The position numbers and the translations under genes were made by a program. Below the pieces are notes generated by a model. That model saw only the letters and a program-made list of their open reading frames with translations. It was not told where the DNA came from and did no database searches. From NCBI GenBank assembly GCA_022736275.1, contig DZBJ01000025.1, positions 2,282 through 40,109 on the forward strand: DNA of 37,828 bases, written 5' to 3'. The stretch comes from Rikenella microfusus (GTDB taxonomy: Bacteria > Bacteroidota > Bacteroidia > Bacteroidales > VadinHA17). Positions 37,787-37,828 of the stretch are shown here, piece after piece. Each line of letters starts with the position of its first letter. Position 1 is the stretch's first letter.

Positions 37787-37828
37787 ATTGCCTACTGCCT
37801 ACTGCCTGCTGCCTGCTGCCTGCTGCCT
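37787..37828. repeat. Heptanucleotide tandem repeat at the window edge
   Basis: Six tandem 7-mers fill the last 42 bp: ATTGCCT, ACTGCCT twice, then GCTGCCT three times, reaching the final base. Looser CTGCCGAC-type units precede it from about 37751. The true length of the array is not visible here. Confidence 0.85.

Overview
The window reads as chromosomal DNA of a Bacteroidota bacterium, probably order Bacteroidales or Marinilabiliales. The signs are a Bacteroides-type serine palmitoyltransferase (sphingolipid synthesis), a DUF4251 protein, an NrtR/Nudix-type AraR beside araA and an SSS sugar symporter, many secreted glycosidases with lipoprotein signals, and several matches to the Bacteroidota -7 promoter element TAnnTTTG. 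No transposase, integrase, phage gene, tRNA, rRNA or CRISPR array was seen. All family calls come from reading motifs; no database search was run.

Layout. 1-5.8 kb: a secreted cyclophilin, a truncated porin remnant, a YeiH-type transporter, serine palmitoyltransferase with a downstream SDR, and a DUF4251 protein. 5.87-7.9 kb: the 3' remnant of a second SDR, then typA/bipA. 8.0-12.1 kb (minus strand): five closely spaced genes, namely a secreted alternating-Gln protein, an outer-membrane beta-barrel protein, an OmpR-type response regulator, a sensor kinase and a second Gln/Thr-rich secreted protein. 12.1-12.6 kb: a repeat-rich spacer. 12.6-23.3 kb: an L-arabinose operon (symporter, araA, araR, araD, araB, two GH127 lipoproteins, mutarotase) closed by a hairpin terminator. 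23.4-28.5 kb: two GH3 glycosidases. 28.6-33.0 kb: a short CDF transporter, an RsmF-like rRNA methyltransferase, formate-THF ligase and a MobA-like protein. 33.3-37.6 kb: a GH2 beta-galactosidase and a convergent PHP-domain phosphodiesterase. The right end is repeat DNA.

How the genes fit together. The arabinose operon describes release of L-arabinose by two surface or periplasmic GH127 enzymes, possibly helped by the GH3 pair, then mutarotation, sodium-driven uptake, isomerisation, phosphorylation and epimerisation, with a catalytically dead Nudix domain acting as sugar sensor. Two lesions sit in consecutive genes: araB lacks about 320 central residues in frame, and araD has Tyr in place of one of its three zinc-binding His. 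The lower pathway encoded here may therefore be decaying while uptake and hydrolysis are kept. There is no SusC/SusD pair, so this is not a classical PUL.

The best candidate for something undescribed is the 8.0-12.1 kb cluster: two exported low-complexity proteins with alternating-Gln/Thr tracts, linked to a beta-barrel protein and a two-component system. It could be a regulated extracellular-fibre or envelope system, but that function is inference only.
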